Source of the DNA: Apostichopus japonicus
Lineage: Eukaryota > Echinodermata > Holothuroidea > Aspidochirotida > Stichopodidae
Direction: 5' to 3'
DNA length: 64,000 bases
Assembly (NCBI RefSeq): GCF_037975245.1
Contig: NC_092579.1
Coordinates: 2,347,001-2,411,000, forward strand
The notes beneath the pieces were generated by a model, which had not been told where the DNA came from, made no database searches, and saw only the letters and a list, made by a program, of their open reading frames with translations. This document shows positions 1 through 23,966 of the stretch, piece by piece. The stretch's first letter is position 1, and each line of letters begins with the position of its first letter. A program made the translations under genes and the position numbers.

Positions 1-136
1 CTCGGTCAAGATAATTTGCATATATAAGTAGTTATTTTTTTCCCTATGACTGATTGCTTTGAACGTAATTGACATAAAGTGAAACATATTTTTCTTGAAG
101 GTAACATGAAATATGCAACCAGCTTTATATCCTCCA

Positions 137-142
137 TTTATT
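137..142 (-). promoter_or_regulatory. Probable polyadenylation signal of RRP7A
   Basis: AATAAA on the minus strand (tttatt on plus) lies about 130 nt downstream of the RRP7A stop codon, a typical 3'-UTR distance. No cDNA is available here, so the cleavage site is inferred. Confidence 0.5.
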
Positions 143-273
143 GGCTTCCCATAGTACAGAACCAAACAGTGATATGATGATCTTCAGGTACAGGGCAATA
201 CATCAGTTCCTCAGATTGTCGGCGAGAACAAGACAAGATATTTACGTTGAGCTGATGACGATATTATTGCTCC

Positions 274-3200
274 CTAGTACGGTTTGAACTTCCTGGCTGC
301 CTTCATAGCAGCTATCCGTTCCTTGTCCTCCTCAAACTTACGACGTAAATCTGCGATATCTGCGGAAATAAAAGCATGAACTATTGAGCCTTAGGGGGGG
401 TGGACAGGTAGGAATAAAATCCTAGCATGAACCTAAGGGGGGGGGGGTATGAAGTGTTGGACAGGTAGGATTGAATCCTAGCATAAAGGGGGGGTATGAA
501 GAGTTGGACAGGTAGGATTAAAATCCTTCTTCTACTAAAGTAGTGTTTCACTGTACTAGAAGTAAATTTTGTGGTAGATTTACCAAAACACTCAGCATTA
601 TTGAAAGGTGAATATCTTGAAACCCAGAAAATAGCCTTCACAACATCATATTCCTGTTTCATCGCCAGTGAACAATTTACATGCCAACAATGACATTCTT
701 CCTAAGTTTCTTTAGAGCCCTGGTCATTCATGTTTGGAATCTATGCATATCAATGCATACCATGTTCACCAGCCAAGTTCTCACAAACAAACACAGAATC
801 GTACACACAAATACACACCCTAGCAACTTCCCACAACCATAAGCACTCTAAAGATAAAATGGATTAAACACATATTCCTTACATGCCAGTTACATTATAT
901 ATTGCACAACCAGCCTATTCTAATTAATTAATATACTTGAGTGACACTTTGCCTTAGTTAAAAAGCCCACGCTAGAACAAACAGGATACTCCTGTCTGTT
1001 AGTCTGAGACTTCTCAGTATGTTAACAGTTTATCTACTTTTTCTTCCTAGTTTTGTTTCATTTTACAGTGTCACAAAATGTTACAGGGATGTAGAGATAA
1101 ACCATTGAACTCCCTTTTATGTATGTCCTTTCAAATACATTTTTGAACAATATATTGTCTTGAACCTAATTTCCCTTACTTTTTCCTCTAGAGGCTCTTA
1201 AAAATGAAGGCCTCTTTTTCTGTTCAAATGCTTCATAAGCATGTTGTTTCTATTTGCCCAATGTTTGCCTCTTAAACTTACGGTCTCTTTTCGACTGCTT
1301 GATCTGGAAGGTGTAGAAGTTGGCGTGTTGCTTTAATTTTCTCTTCCTTGCTGCTTTAGCTTTCAGCCATTGTTGCTTTTTCTCTGTCCTTTGAACCACT
1401 TTTTTCTTTGTTTTCTTGGTAACGGTGATCCAACCATCTTCGTCGGGAACTGCTTCTTGTTCTTTGGCTAACTCTGCTTTCTGACGTGTGCAACAAATAG
1501 AAGGCATGTAATAATACAATGTAAAGCCAGCATGATACAACGACATCGTGTAAAGATGTATTACAATATCAGAGTAACTAAAATTACTGACCGACAGCTA
1601 CATCTTACAGAGCAAGCCAGACCATTTCACCACAAGTGGTTTTTACCTTTTCCTTTTCTTTATCATATTCCTTCATGAAGGTGTCGATGCTGGTCTGCAG
1701 CTTCTCAGGGTCTGGTCTGCTTGCTGCATAAGCGGAGCACCATTCTAAGAGAGAAAGACAAAATTACTGAACATTTGAAAAAGCAAGAGTTGATCGTGTC
1801 GACAAGACTAATTTCATTTTTCAAATTTTATGAAACCTGTTCAGTGCAAATACCACATGATGAACTACAGAAGAGTTTATCCCAGAGGTAATCAGTAGAC
1901 AGCCCATGGACCAAATCCTGCCTGAGAAAGACTTCAATCCGACATGAGAAAATAATCTTGCACAAAAAGGGTATGCACACCCTCAAGGCATGAGCAAACT
2001 ATCAGCTTACCCTTCAACACTGTTCAATCTAGGTATGGGGAGATTTGAAGTTTTATCTGGCCTTTTGGTCTAACCAATATATTTCACTGTTCCTCCTAGA
2101 AATTGAGAAATACTGGTGTAGCCTAATCGTGATAACACGTCCAGGGGTCGTCCACCCAGATTTTTATATGCAAATTGGTTGACACATCGGTTCAGGAATG
2201 TGATGCAGCTCTAAACCAAGGGTTGACATCAAATTTGATGCAAAAACATGAACAGATGTTACAGTTTCCTGAACTAGAAAACTACCTCATTGCTTGCAAA
2301 CAATTTGATGCAGAGGTTCCTATGAGCTACTGGGATCAAATGTCTAGTACCTCTCAGCTCTAGGAAACTATTCTGAAGCATTCCAATTAGTGCACAGTCA
2401 ATTTGTGAATAAATGTTTGAGATCATACAAACAGTGAAAAGTGCTTCTTTATATATCTGAGGGACCCCCTGGCATTCGACTAAACCCACAAGTTTTCTTG
2501 ATGTTGTTAACTCAAGGGTGGTCCGGTGGTGCAAGATGCAGTTTTATTGTTGAAGCTATCCACTGACTTCTTGATGAATATTCTCTAAAGTTTCCCTTTT
2601 CTCAACATGTTCACCACAGCAATCATAATATGTGGGAATAAACAAGTACTTGTATCAGCAATTTTCATCTTCACTATAACCATGCATCAGTACTTACTCG
2701 CCATTCCTGTCTTGGAAGTACTTGTATCAGCTTCCAGTTTCTCTACCTTCGTGAGTTTCTTGATAACGTCCTCTAAAATCTTAAAATTTGCAAAAACTAT
2801 AAAGGCCACAGAGTAAACCTTGGGAGGAAAAGATGATCAAAATTACAAATAAGTACAATTTAATACTGCTAATTGGTTTAATACTGTATGTCATTGTAAC
2901 TGACATTTTATGATCGTTTTTTTTTTATGACTGAATAACTCATTTTCATTCAAATGTTATGTACAATATTGTTTAAACCTATGTTATGTTATCTATTTCT
3001 AACACTAAAGATTCTTGTCACTTAGCAGAACACATCATGCAGTGGATTTACGGTCAAACCTACACAACAGTAGTGCAGTTTATACACAAAGGGTCTTATC
3101 AATTTAATGATTTATGAAATTTATGTTACAGAAAGCATAATTGTAACTAAACATCAATGTCGGACAAACCACCCCCCCCCCCCTGGAGGGCAGTTCGACT

Positions 3201-5597
3201 CATGCATAGTTCCACATAATGCAGACTTTGCAAAATATGTGAAATATCAAATTCTTACATCAATCTTTATGGAAACACCCATTGTTTCTTAGAGCTAAGA
3301 TGAAAAAGTCAATTTACAAATCTCCTTTCGATGGTTCAAGAAATATGCAATGATACTGTAAATCTACATTTCCATCTGGAATCCACGCAACAATAGATAC
3401 GTGATAACATTGTTTTGTTGTACAATACGGTAAATACCTGGTTTACACCGGGTTTCTCCTGTTTGGTAAGTTCAGTCTCCTTCGCAACCAACACCGACAT
3501 CTCTTCCCTGTGTAAACTCTCTATTTTACCAAAGCTACCAAAGAGTCTCTGCAAGCATTCCTGTTGGAAAATAATTCCATACTATTAACATACACTGATA
3601 TACAATTGATTTGCAAGCAGTTTGAGTGTATGTGTGTGTATTTTGTATCTTTCACAATGTGGGCAATAAGATTGCTACATGTATGTTTATTATACAAGAC
3701 ATGTATTAATATATACAAGTCATGAATATATTAATTGTACAAGGGATATTCTAGTGTCTGCCCAGGGAGCTGCTTCTCATAGCAGCTCCATGGGCAGACA
3801 ATGTGGTGCCTGCATGAAAGAAGAAAGAATTCCATGCTACTCATGTACTGTACTTTAAAATCCACATTCTTAATATTATGTAACAACAGGTAATTACAAA
3901 ATATTGTTGCTTGAATGTAAGGTAACATTTCTTTTCTCAAGAAACACCTCTCTTTCTTGAGAAACACACCAGTGGTTGGTTAATAAAGTAAACAACACTT
4001 TACTTAACACTTTACTTAGCCTACTACTGTTCATATATAGTAAGCCTTGTGTACCGACACAATTGGAACATAGAACTGCCCCTGTAGGCTATAGCTACTG
4101 TACAGAGTGACTAGTCTGAAAATTGCAAACAAAATATTTGAAACAAACACTAATATTTACAGTATCCACAATTCCAGATACATAGTGCCTATTAAGGTCA
4201 TCATAGTTCAAAATTGGACTAATTAAATTATGACAAAATTTGTTGAAAGTTTGCAAAAGTTTCTTCCTGGAAACTCAAAGTTATTCATGGTTATTGATAA
4301 GACAATGAAAGAGAATTAGCCTTGAGAACAAAGGATTTGAAGAAGGGTGTAAAATATGAGGTTTAGCATGAATGAATCTTATTTCATTTTCTAATACTTG
4401 TATTCGAAGAAAGCCCTGATGATCTTGAAAGTTACTAACCTCATTACAATAAGGAGGCAAATTAGCAACAAAGAGAGTTCTGTCTGACGGTTTCTTGGCA
4501 TCTTCCTCTTTTGATATATGTTTTCTGTAAAATAAATATTGTGCTACTTGGCGATCCTTGGAGAACCTTACTTCAATAGCTGTAGAACAATTAAAAATCA
4601 ACGGAATAAGAATGAGAATATGGAAATATATATATATACTTTTTTAATGTTCTATCAATTGCTATATTCCTTAGCTAGTTGTTCCCAGGAATGTACGTTC
4701 TGATGATCCCCAAAATATAGGAATGTAAAACCACTCACTACATTCAACAACGGCATTGCTATATATTGATGTCATGACCTTTTAAGGGTGATTCAAGAAG
4801 ACCAAAGTTCTGCTGCAATACCAAAATCACCTTTGGAATATGTCTTTGTTTATATCAAGATTAATATTGCATTGTAACTTAATATGCTAAATAGGTAAAA
4901 CAATAAATTAGTATCACCCTCCATTACTTTGGAGTGAATGAAATAAATCAAAACTAGTAGTGGTAGGCCTATGAACCACCACTCACCAGAAGGGGGGTTT
5001 CACTGGCCCAATATATCTGTGTTCTATTCACCAAACCTACTATCTCTCCTAATCCTAGGCTACAGTGTACATATTGGTCATTCTTTTTCATTTTCCCACC
5101 ATTGTTCAGACATCCAAATGATAAAACCAGGAAAAATCCTTAAAGATTTGCCCTAAATTCTTGTACTTTGCAGAATTATATTACAGCATTCACTATAGTC
5201 AAGTTATTAACCGTTCTATAGGCCTAGGCCTATAATCTACAGAAATAGTGCATGATACGGTTCCATGTTTTATTGCAGCTAAGCCATACGACTGCATTGT
5301 GATCCTTCGGTATTTATATGCACACACAAGCAAAATTAGGTCTATTAGTATTTAATCTACGACTTAGTTTACGGTTAGCCCTCCTGCACATTGCCAAAGT
5401 TTCGTTCATGTCGCAAAACTAGTCCACTATACACGAATACACCATTAACGCATCTGCAATGTTACCATGTGGATAAATTGACATTAATTTTACTACTACT
5501 GTATTGGAAAATATTTTTAAAAATTAAACAAAGTTTTATGGAAAACAATCAAAGACAACATACCATGAAATTTTCTCGAATTGGGTTCACCTGTCAT
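274..5597 (-). CDS. RRP7A: Ribosomal RNA-processing protein 7 homolog A (RRP7A), complete, 7 exons
   Basis: CDS exons in transcript order: 5597-5564, 4579-4440, 3560-3438, 2818-2698, 1744-1647, 1480-1282, 359-274. They total 801 nt, giving 266 aa (human is about 280). Every junction is GT..AG and in phase. RRP7A is a nucleolar SSU-processome (UtpC/CURI) factor needed for 18S pre-rRNA processing and 40S assembly. An RRM-like domain is visible, with RTLFVANLPPYCNE at residues 45-58 (RNP2 position) and VYSVAFIVF at 100-108 (RNP1 position). It is followed by KWCSAYAASRPDPE and DEDGWITVTKK, and by the diagnostic RRP7 C-terminus, where RRKFEEDKERIAAMKAARKF leads into KPY-stop. The start is the only in-frame ATG in exon 1, which encodes 11 aa; the next residue spans the intron and continues as AIEVRFSKD, matching the family N-terminus. 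It lies 3.8 kb downstream of FAM20 copy A in the same orientation. The family assignment is firm. Exon 1 is short and is the least certain part. Confidence 0.95.
360..545. repeat. Three-copy G-rich tandem repeat in RRP7A intron 6
   Basis: Three imperfect units share GGACAGGTAGGAnTnAAATCC followed by a run of G. They sit in the last intron of RRP7A (360-1281), immediately upstream of the final coding exon in the gene's sense. No function is apparent. The rest of this intron shows nothing recognisable. Confidence 0.7.
2110..2560 (+). other. Unidentified intronic stretch with a 62-aa plus-strand reading frame
   Basis: RRP7A intron 4 (1745-2697) holds a plus-strand frame, 2175-2363, encoding 62 aa (includes FPELENYLIACKQFDAEV) on the strand opposite the host gene. 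The frame reads on past its stop with protein-like composition, which suggests the relic of an inserted coding element such as a decayed transposon. I do not recognise the family, and no splice model or terminal repeats could be supported. It may be chance. Confidence 0.25.
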
Positions 5598-6682
5598 TTT
5601 GAGAACTGACTACTGGAAGACTCGGTAATGGATGTCACGACCAAACAATCAAGGCAAGGCAAGTTGTAGGTGTCAGGGTTGATCCTGGCGTTCTGCGTTT
5701 CCCCTTCACAGAAATACATGTACTGTAGGTCTGTGCTGTCATTCCCACATACGATTATGAGGCCACATATTATCTCCACATGCCAGGCGCTTAGCGTACT
5801 AAGTATTACTGACCAATTCTGTCCAAAGATCGGGCCGTTACCGCAACGTAACACGGGTGGGTCATTTCTTTCAATGCAGTAACAATAAAGTAAAAGGATC
5901 TTAGTCCCGATGTGTAATAGTCAAGAGAAGAAAAAATGAGTGCAAGTAATGTTTCTATAGCTAGGCTACATCTGGAATGTTGCTTGCTAAATTGCTGGAC
6001 TAATACGTCACAGGATATCCCACAAATTGTTATTTACCGGTCAGGCGCCTCTCCCTCCTACAAACACAGCTCAAAGATTGTAACTTCATACTAAATTTTG
6101 TGGCAAATCAATCCGGAAAGAAGCATGAGGGAGTAATTTAAAGGAAAACTGCGGTGCGGTCCCTGATTCCAAGGTCTATATGCTAGGGACTGTGGTTTCT
6201 GACTTAGTTTTCCCACCGGCCTTGCTCCAATAAAGAAAAGGATAGCCTAGTATAGGAACCGCCACCAACCTATAAAGGACCATGGACAGATCCATGGCTC
6301 TGGGGTTGCTCTTGGGATGGGTATCGTGGTAGAGTACATGACCCTCGGGTTACTGGTATGTACGGTAGCCAGTTCACACACCAAATTATTTGCTTATTCA
6401 AGATTTGTTAGTGATGTGCTTGTTTTAAAGAAAATACAAACAAATAAACAAATTGCATGATGAAATACTCATCTTCGCATTGTGATTTATTACTTTATTT
6501 CATTTTTAACAAAGCATTGTGTGTTTGGCGTTTCCAAAGCATGTTATCAGTTACAATTTGGTTACCATAATCGTTTATAATATCTGCTAAATTTATTCCC
6601 CGGTGGACGTAACTGATATTACGGTTTGTATTCCTCAGTGATCCAATTGTGACTAAACCAATGGTAACTTTAGAACACATTG

Positions 6683-6731
6683 TGACGTCAGTTATTCAAT
6701 TTATGACGTCAGTTCATAAATTTTGACGTCA
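6683..6731. promoter_or_regulatory. Three evenly spaced CRE palindromes (TGACGTCA)
   Basis: Perfect TGACGTCA octamers occur at 6683-6690, 6704-6711 and 6724-6731, starting 21 and 20 bp apart, about two helical turns. This is the consensus for CREB/ATF bZIP dimers. The cluster is 1.1 kb upstream of the RRP7A start codon in that gene's sense. Single TGACGTCA sites also occur elsewhere (for example within 9240-9300, 12300-12320 and 13655-13668), so the word is not rare here; the phased triplet is what stands out. Regulatory function is inferred. Confidence 0.45.
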
Positions 6732-9219
6732 TCAAAACTCACGTATTGCCACTTTCAGTCAATATAAGTCACGTAGTCGCTTATAACTGGATCATCCTTC
6801 TCAATTTGACAAAGGAATAATCCTTATGAAGAAATCTTGATTGGTTGTTCCATAAATTGCAAGTTTCACCCAATCCAACCACAATGAAATACAATTTAAA
6901 ATGCAGTTTTCCATATGTTTGCTATATAGGCTAAAACATGATGATCCAATAAGAATTCACAAGAATGCTAGATACACGATAGGCCCTATAGGCCTAATTA
7001 TTTTATCATATCAACATCATGGGTATTTAATAACAAACATGCTTCATAAATTTAACGGTGGTAAATCGTACGGGTGTGTCACGTCAGAATTCTTTATACG
7101 TGTTCTCTTATTACGTCATACAACGATAAATGTAGGTCAGTGATTTTCAGTGATGTTGAATTACGACTGCATACACGGCGGCGTATAAAACAAAGCGAGC
7201 AGGAACTCGACTTTGAACACGTGCCGCACTGTAGTATACATTCAGTTCGGTAGCTACAATACGGGATATCGATTTATAATTGAAGTTATTATATTTGAAA
7301 GAATATGCGGTCTTGTAACTGACATTCATACTGTATTCGTGTCCTCCAAAACTTTACCCTTAATTGGTAGTAAACTGTCTAAAGCATTATTCTAAAAACA
7401 TGAGCAATATTTCCGACACTGCTCGTGAAAGATGAACTTTAAGTTTGAAACGAAAAATATCATTACCCATTTCAAGAAGAGCATCACCATATAGGCTTGT
7501 ATTTATCGAAGGCCTTTTTCAGAAGTTCCATAGATTATTCATTGTATTTCCTGGCGTGGTAACCAATTTTAGACTCATTTGTTCGCGAAACTAGTATGTG
7601 CATTACCCCTCCCCGTGTAATAGGGTAACCTTTCTTTAACGAAACAATGTACTGCCTTTAAATTGGTTTGCCCAAAGTTAGTGAACTCGCCTCTCCTTTA
7701 ATGTTAAATTCAATATACATATGCATACAATATATGGAAGTAAGGCGCAAAGAAGATTAAAGTGCGTATCATGCTTTTAACGTAATCGGCAGTTTCCTTG
7801 AATTGCACAAAATTAAAGAACTTATGAAATCCGATATAGCATGGATAATCAATTTGGTGATATTTCATTAAACTATATAACACATAAATAGTATTTTCAG
7901 ATCCCCATAAACTTGGATATACCCCAACAGATTACGAAATATAGCCCGAGATCCTCATATGGGTGGACAATTAAACTCGTATCCGACATATTAATACAAG
8001 TAATTTATAACACTTCTGATATATACCGCCAATCAACCGAGAAAGCAAAGCAGAACCACTTCCAGCTTGCCACAGAGAAACCCACTCGTCACCCCACTCG
8101 TCACCCCAACCACCCCTGCCCCACCCTCCACCCCATCCCCAGTTTATAAGGGAAACTTCTGCATTGATATGCATATTCATAAATCACTCAGTGCGAGTCG
8201 TCGGTGATTCTTTGCCCCTTGGCCAATCCCCCACTCCCACCCCCACCACCACCACCACCTAAAAAGCGAAGAAATTTTTATTTTATTTTATAAAAGTATC
8301 CCACGGATATTAGTTCTCTTCCTGCTTGCTTTCTCCATTTACTTCATCTTTACCTCATTTTTTCTTAGCCTTTAATTATTAACTTGTTTACTAAGAACCC
8401 TGCAGAGTCATATGAAAGTATCCAGGCATAAATTTACAAAGCACAATAACAGAAGAAAATGAATTAAAATATTGCACGTTTCCATAGCAGAAATGAAGAA
8501 ATAAAATGGTCAGCTATAGCTGTTTCATTTCGTATTACACCTTACCATAATTCATTTATTAAAATATTAACAATCATATAGAAATGGCTGTGAAATGTCC
8601 GAAATAACTCCGAATAAGTAGGGAAAAAAGTAAAGTTTCCTTTATGGAAGGCATGAAACTCGCAGCACGACATTTGTTTAACCGACTGGAAGACATCATA
8701 GTGATATAGCAAACATAATTTATACGACGCCAGTTTTGGATGAATATGGAATCAAACTTAACCACAAGTATCATTTAGCAATACTGGTATCATTCTCTTA
8801 AGTCAAACATAATATATACCCAAATTGATAAAACAAATTAAGTAGCAAGGCCTTTTCTTCGTGTTTATTTAACGAACTTATATTACCCTTTTTTAAGTCA
8901 AGCGATAAAAAAAAAATGATTTTTTGTCGGAGGACCAGTAAACTATACACAAGTATATGTGGTCTCGTGGGAAGTTTCCTCAATAAATGTTAATAACAAG
9001 AGTAAGCTAATATTTAAAGAAATCATGCCTGCCTTTACGGCATTTTCGAAAATCCAAACTGGGTATATCTCCAAACTTTAAAATAAGATTTTAACATCAC
9101 CCTTACGTAGAAAAAAATGTTTCAATGAATTATTTGAATTGTAATTTCTGATTTCTCCGTTATGTCTGAAAATAGTTTATTAGGAAACATTTTAACTTTA
9201 AGGGAAGAAAGTTGGTAAA

Positions 9220-9225
9220 TTTATT
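9220..9225 (-). promoter_or_regulatory. Probable polyadenylation signal of FAM20 copy A
   Basis: AATAAA on the minus strand lies about 130 nt downstream of the FAM20 copy A stop codon. Its position is plausible; no transcript evidence is available. Confidence 0.45.
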
Positions 9226-9356
9226 TAGGCATATAAATTGAAAGTAAAACGATTAAACCCTTGTATATCTTGGGTATGACGTCATCACTCCCTCACCTCC
9301 TTCCTCCACCCCCCCCCCCCCTCCACTCTTTACAGCCAAGAAAAGGTAAGAAAAAC

Positions 9357-20345
<10,989 letters not shown>

Positions 20346-22833
20346 TGGTGATAAATAGAACGAGAAATCTATCTCCACGATAGTTATATAACTTATAAAC
20401 CAAACTGCTTTGCCGTATAGAAATAATTTACAACTGAATTCCCTTAGCAACACATTGAAAATGAACGATAGGCTGTTTAGATTCTTAAGACCTTGACTCG
20501 ATTATTGGTCTTTATTAAAAATCACTGCGACAAACACGCACACGTAGCCACTCGCGTGCGAAGCCTAACGGTACGGTAAAAAGGCGAAATATATATATGT
20601 ATATATAGCTCTGTATACTTGATACCACTACGACACACGAACAAATATTGACTAGTTTACAAGTCCTCACATGCCATGATTAGTCCACGTTAGCTGAAGC
20701 GTGAAAGGTTGGGGAGAAAAAAGTTTGGCATAAAAGTCTAAAGCGGTACTGTTGTTTGGTCTATTTAATTGTAATATAATTCCACTGTTACTCAGTTAAG
20801 GTCAAACAACACGTTCATATTAAGAATATACCTGTTCGCTGAATAGCAGAAATGGATGACTGAACTAGAATGAAAATAGAATTCAGTTATGAATAATATA
20901 ATAATATAGTTTCATAAGTATTATGAAGTAAACCGTGTAAGCCAGTACCGTAGGTGGGACAACCGACGTTGTATTTTTTTGTATAGCCTAATATAATAAT
21001 CACAATAGGCTTTATGATATGATCAATGCATCTCCTAATAAGATATTGTGTCTGTAAGGAATTTAAAGCCGTTGATCGTAATCATTGAACCAAAGAAAGT
21101 TTTAGTTACACCCGCAAAATTATACAATATGATATTATTAGATATATATTGCTTTATGCTATATCATAATTAAGTATGATGTCATTGATTAGTTTCTTTA
21201 CAGGACATACATAACTCCCGTCCCCAACCCCCCCCCCCAACCCGTCCCCTTCCAGCTGGGTTATATATCCTTGTCAGGATGTCACCTACTGGGAAAACCA
21301 GACCAAGGTTTCTATTGTTTATACATATTGGAAGGTTTATCGTCTCTGTATGTTTTCATAATTTCTTTGTTTTAATTATAGATGTTATAAAGTTTATACT
21401 CTGATATGGATAATATTTTATCATGTCTGATTCATTATGTCCAGTATTAGTCTTCTGGTTGTTAAATGAACCCTTTAAATGGCACGACCTTTAGGCTGTA
21501 ATGGCGGGCCAAAGATCAATCGGTTCTCTGTAAACAAATAGCTTTGTCTAGTTGTTTGCTAAAGTCTACAGCTTATAACTTCCACTCGTAGAAACTCGTA
21601 TAGAACAGAATACAACAGGTTAAAGGACTAGAATTAAATCCATTTTTTATGGAGCTGGTAATGAGTGCAAAGTGCGAGTAAACTGGGTTAAGGGTTGTCT
21701 ACCTACCAATCTTTGTGTAGGTGTATAGTATCAAAATAATGTGAAAACAGACTCCTGGAAGATATTAACTACGCGGACGATTTATGTGTACCATGAAAAT
21801 GACTTTTATTACCATTCATATAAAACAAGAAATCAAGAAATAATTATGATTCATTAATATTCATGATTAATCTTCCTCTCTCAATATTGATGATGAATTC
21901 CTTCCTCAAAACAAATATCTCTTTTGTCCTCTGCGCCTCATATAGCTGGTGCAACATTTTCCCTCACGTCTGTAGTTTATATGTATACAACTGTATATGC
22001 TGTATGGCGCATATAGATTATTTGCCTTGTTTACCGTACTTACATACATGCTGAATGGTGGATGAAGCTTATTCTCTCGAGTGTAGTCAGTTTTGTCCCC
22101 ATTATAATATTCTAAGCAGATTAATTGAATTAACGGTTGTGTCGATATGACTTTCACGACATGATAAAGGCTCTATACCTCAGCTTGCCATCTCCGTTTC
22201 GTCCTTGAACAGTTCTGTGGGGGATTGTGGGTTCGTCCTTCCGCCCACAGCCCCCGCCCCGTCCCGCCCCTCCTAAGACTACGCCACTAATTGTGAGCTT
22301 GTGCTACAATACATGAGTGTGTATGCACTGTACTGCACTGTACGTAAGTGTGATTTACACTTTACACCAGACAGAATTTCTTAAATCATTTCCCTCAAAT
22401 TGTATATAAATTGATTGAAAATATAACTGAATTTACAATTCATATTGCAGGTATAGTTCGTCCATGTAAAACAGGGAACCATTTAAAACAGTGCAGCCTT
22501 CAGCTAATAATGAATGGAGAAGAGACACGTGATGTAGGCTCGCTATCCATTCAAAGGCACATCGTTAGCATCTGTATACGTACGCCAACATACAAAAGAC
22601 TCCAGTAAAGTTGACGGGGAACTCATTTCATTATTTTATCGATTTCGTTTGTCACATGTGGAACCGAAGCGTTAGTAATATATTGTTTGTTTTTGTTTTG
22701 TGCTAGTCGTGCCGTATACAACTCTCGTTTATTAAATATCGTTTGAAACGTTTGTGAAAAACAATTGTAAAATTAAGTATGCTGATATATATATGAAATG
22801 GAGAACGTGGGAACCTGATAGTCAAAGATCTCA

Positions 22834-23004
<171 letters not shown>

Positions 23005-23665
23005 TGCTGAAGAACCAATGTTAACGGGGTCATTTTCGCGGGTTTTCAAGAAAATCAGGATGTTTGGGGGGTTTAATGCTGACCTTTACATTCAAACCCT
23101 TCGACGTGTTATTTTTTTTTCTTTCCTTTTTTTTCAAAATTTCTGCTTTTTATTTTAATATTTTTAATTTCATATTTATGATCTCTATTTCGAAAAATAA
23201 ATTCAAGGCATTTCATTTCAACATCTGGACGATTTAGCACAGAATTTGGAAGTTTCATCTCGGAATTATAAATGTCTTGTTTCTAAATTTCTACCTCTCC
23301 TTCAAGGGCGGCGGAAACACTTTTAATCTGGGGGGGGGGGCACCGACATCAAAGGGCACTTTGCAGAAATTCGATTGGACTGATGCAGCCTTATATTTAG
23401 TACCCTTTATTACTCTCATTGTAATATCTTATTTGCGCCCCTCCCCCCCCCCCCCTCAAGGAAAATATGCATACTAGCACTGCAATATCCAATGTGCAAA
23501 TTGGGAAACAAGGAACAATTAGTTTTCTATAGAGAAAATTAGGTGAAATCATGCTAGTTGCTAATGTAGGAACCTTCCGAATTAGAGTATATTTCTCGTT
23601 AATATCTTAACAAATTTTTCCATTCGAAATAGCTTTAATTTGACCCACAGAAGTTCATTAAAAGT

Positions 23666-23966
23666 CAGGGGCGTAGCCAGGATTTGCAAAGTTGTATGCA
23701 CGACTATCTGAACGGAGCGCCACCATCAGTTGGCGCGGAGCGTACAAGAAAATTTTTGGTTTTACAAACCCCTCAGATGGCCGGAAACGGCCCTTCTCGA
23801 GTGTTCATTCTGGTTCCCTTGCCTCTTGCTAACTTGAGACACCTCCATTTTTATGTAGAAAAAGGGCACATTTTTAACCTGAGGAAAAGTGGGGGGCACG
23901 TGCCCCCCCCCCCCCGGTTCCGCCGCCCTTGCTCTCCTTACTCTTCGAACCGTAGTGACACCCCTG
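23666..23966. mobile_element. Decayed hAT-like MITE related to 40064-40470
   Basis: The left end CAGGGGCGTAGCCAGG and the right end (cacccctg; inward CAGGGGTG) form short inverted ends. Internally it shares a block resembling CGCCACCATCAGTTGGCGCG and GGCCGGAAACGGCCC-type words with the intact element at 40064-40470. I could not find a clean target-site duplication, so the exact ends are provisional. Confidence 0.5.

Larger units (their letters stand above)
5598..9356. other. Intergenic region between RRP7A and FAM20 copy A
   Basis: This 3.8-kb region contains the RRP7A promoter side and the FAM20A 3' flank. It holds three evenly spaced CRE palindromes (6683-6731), a C-rich low-complexity patch (8088-8141), poly-C at 9308-9321 and a probable FAM20A poly(A) signal. 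Short reading frames here show no family resemblance. I see no further gene. Confidence 0.6.
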
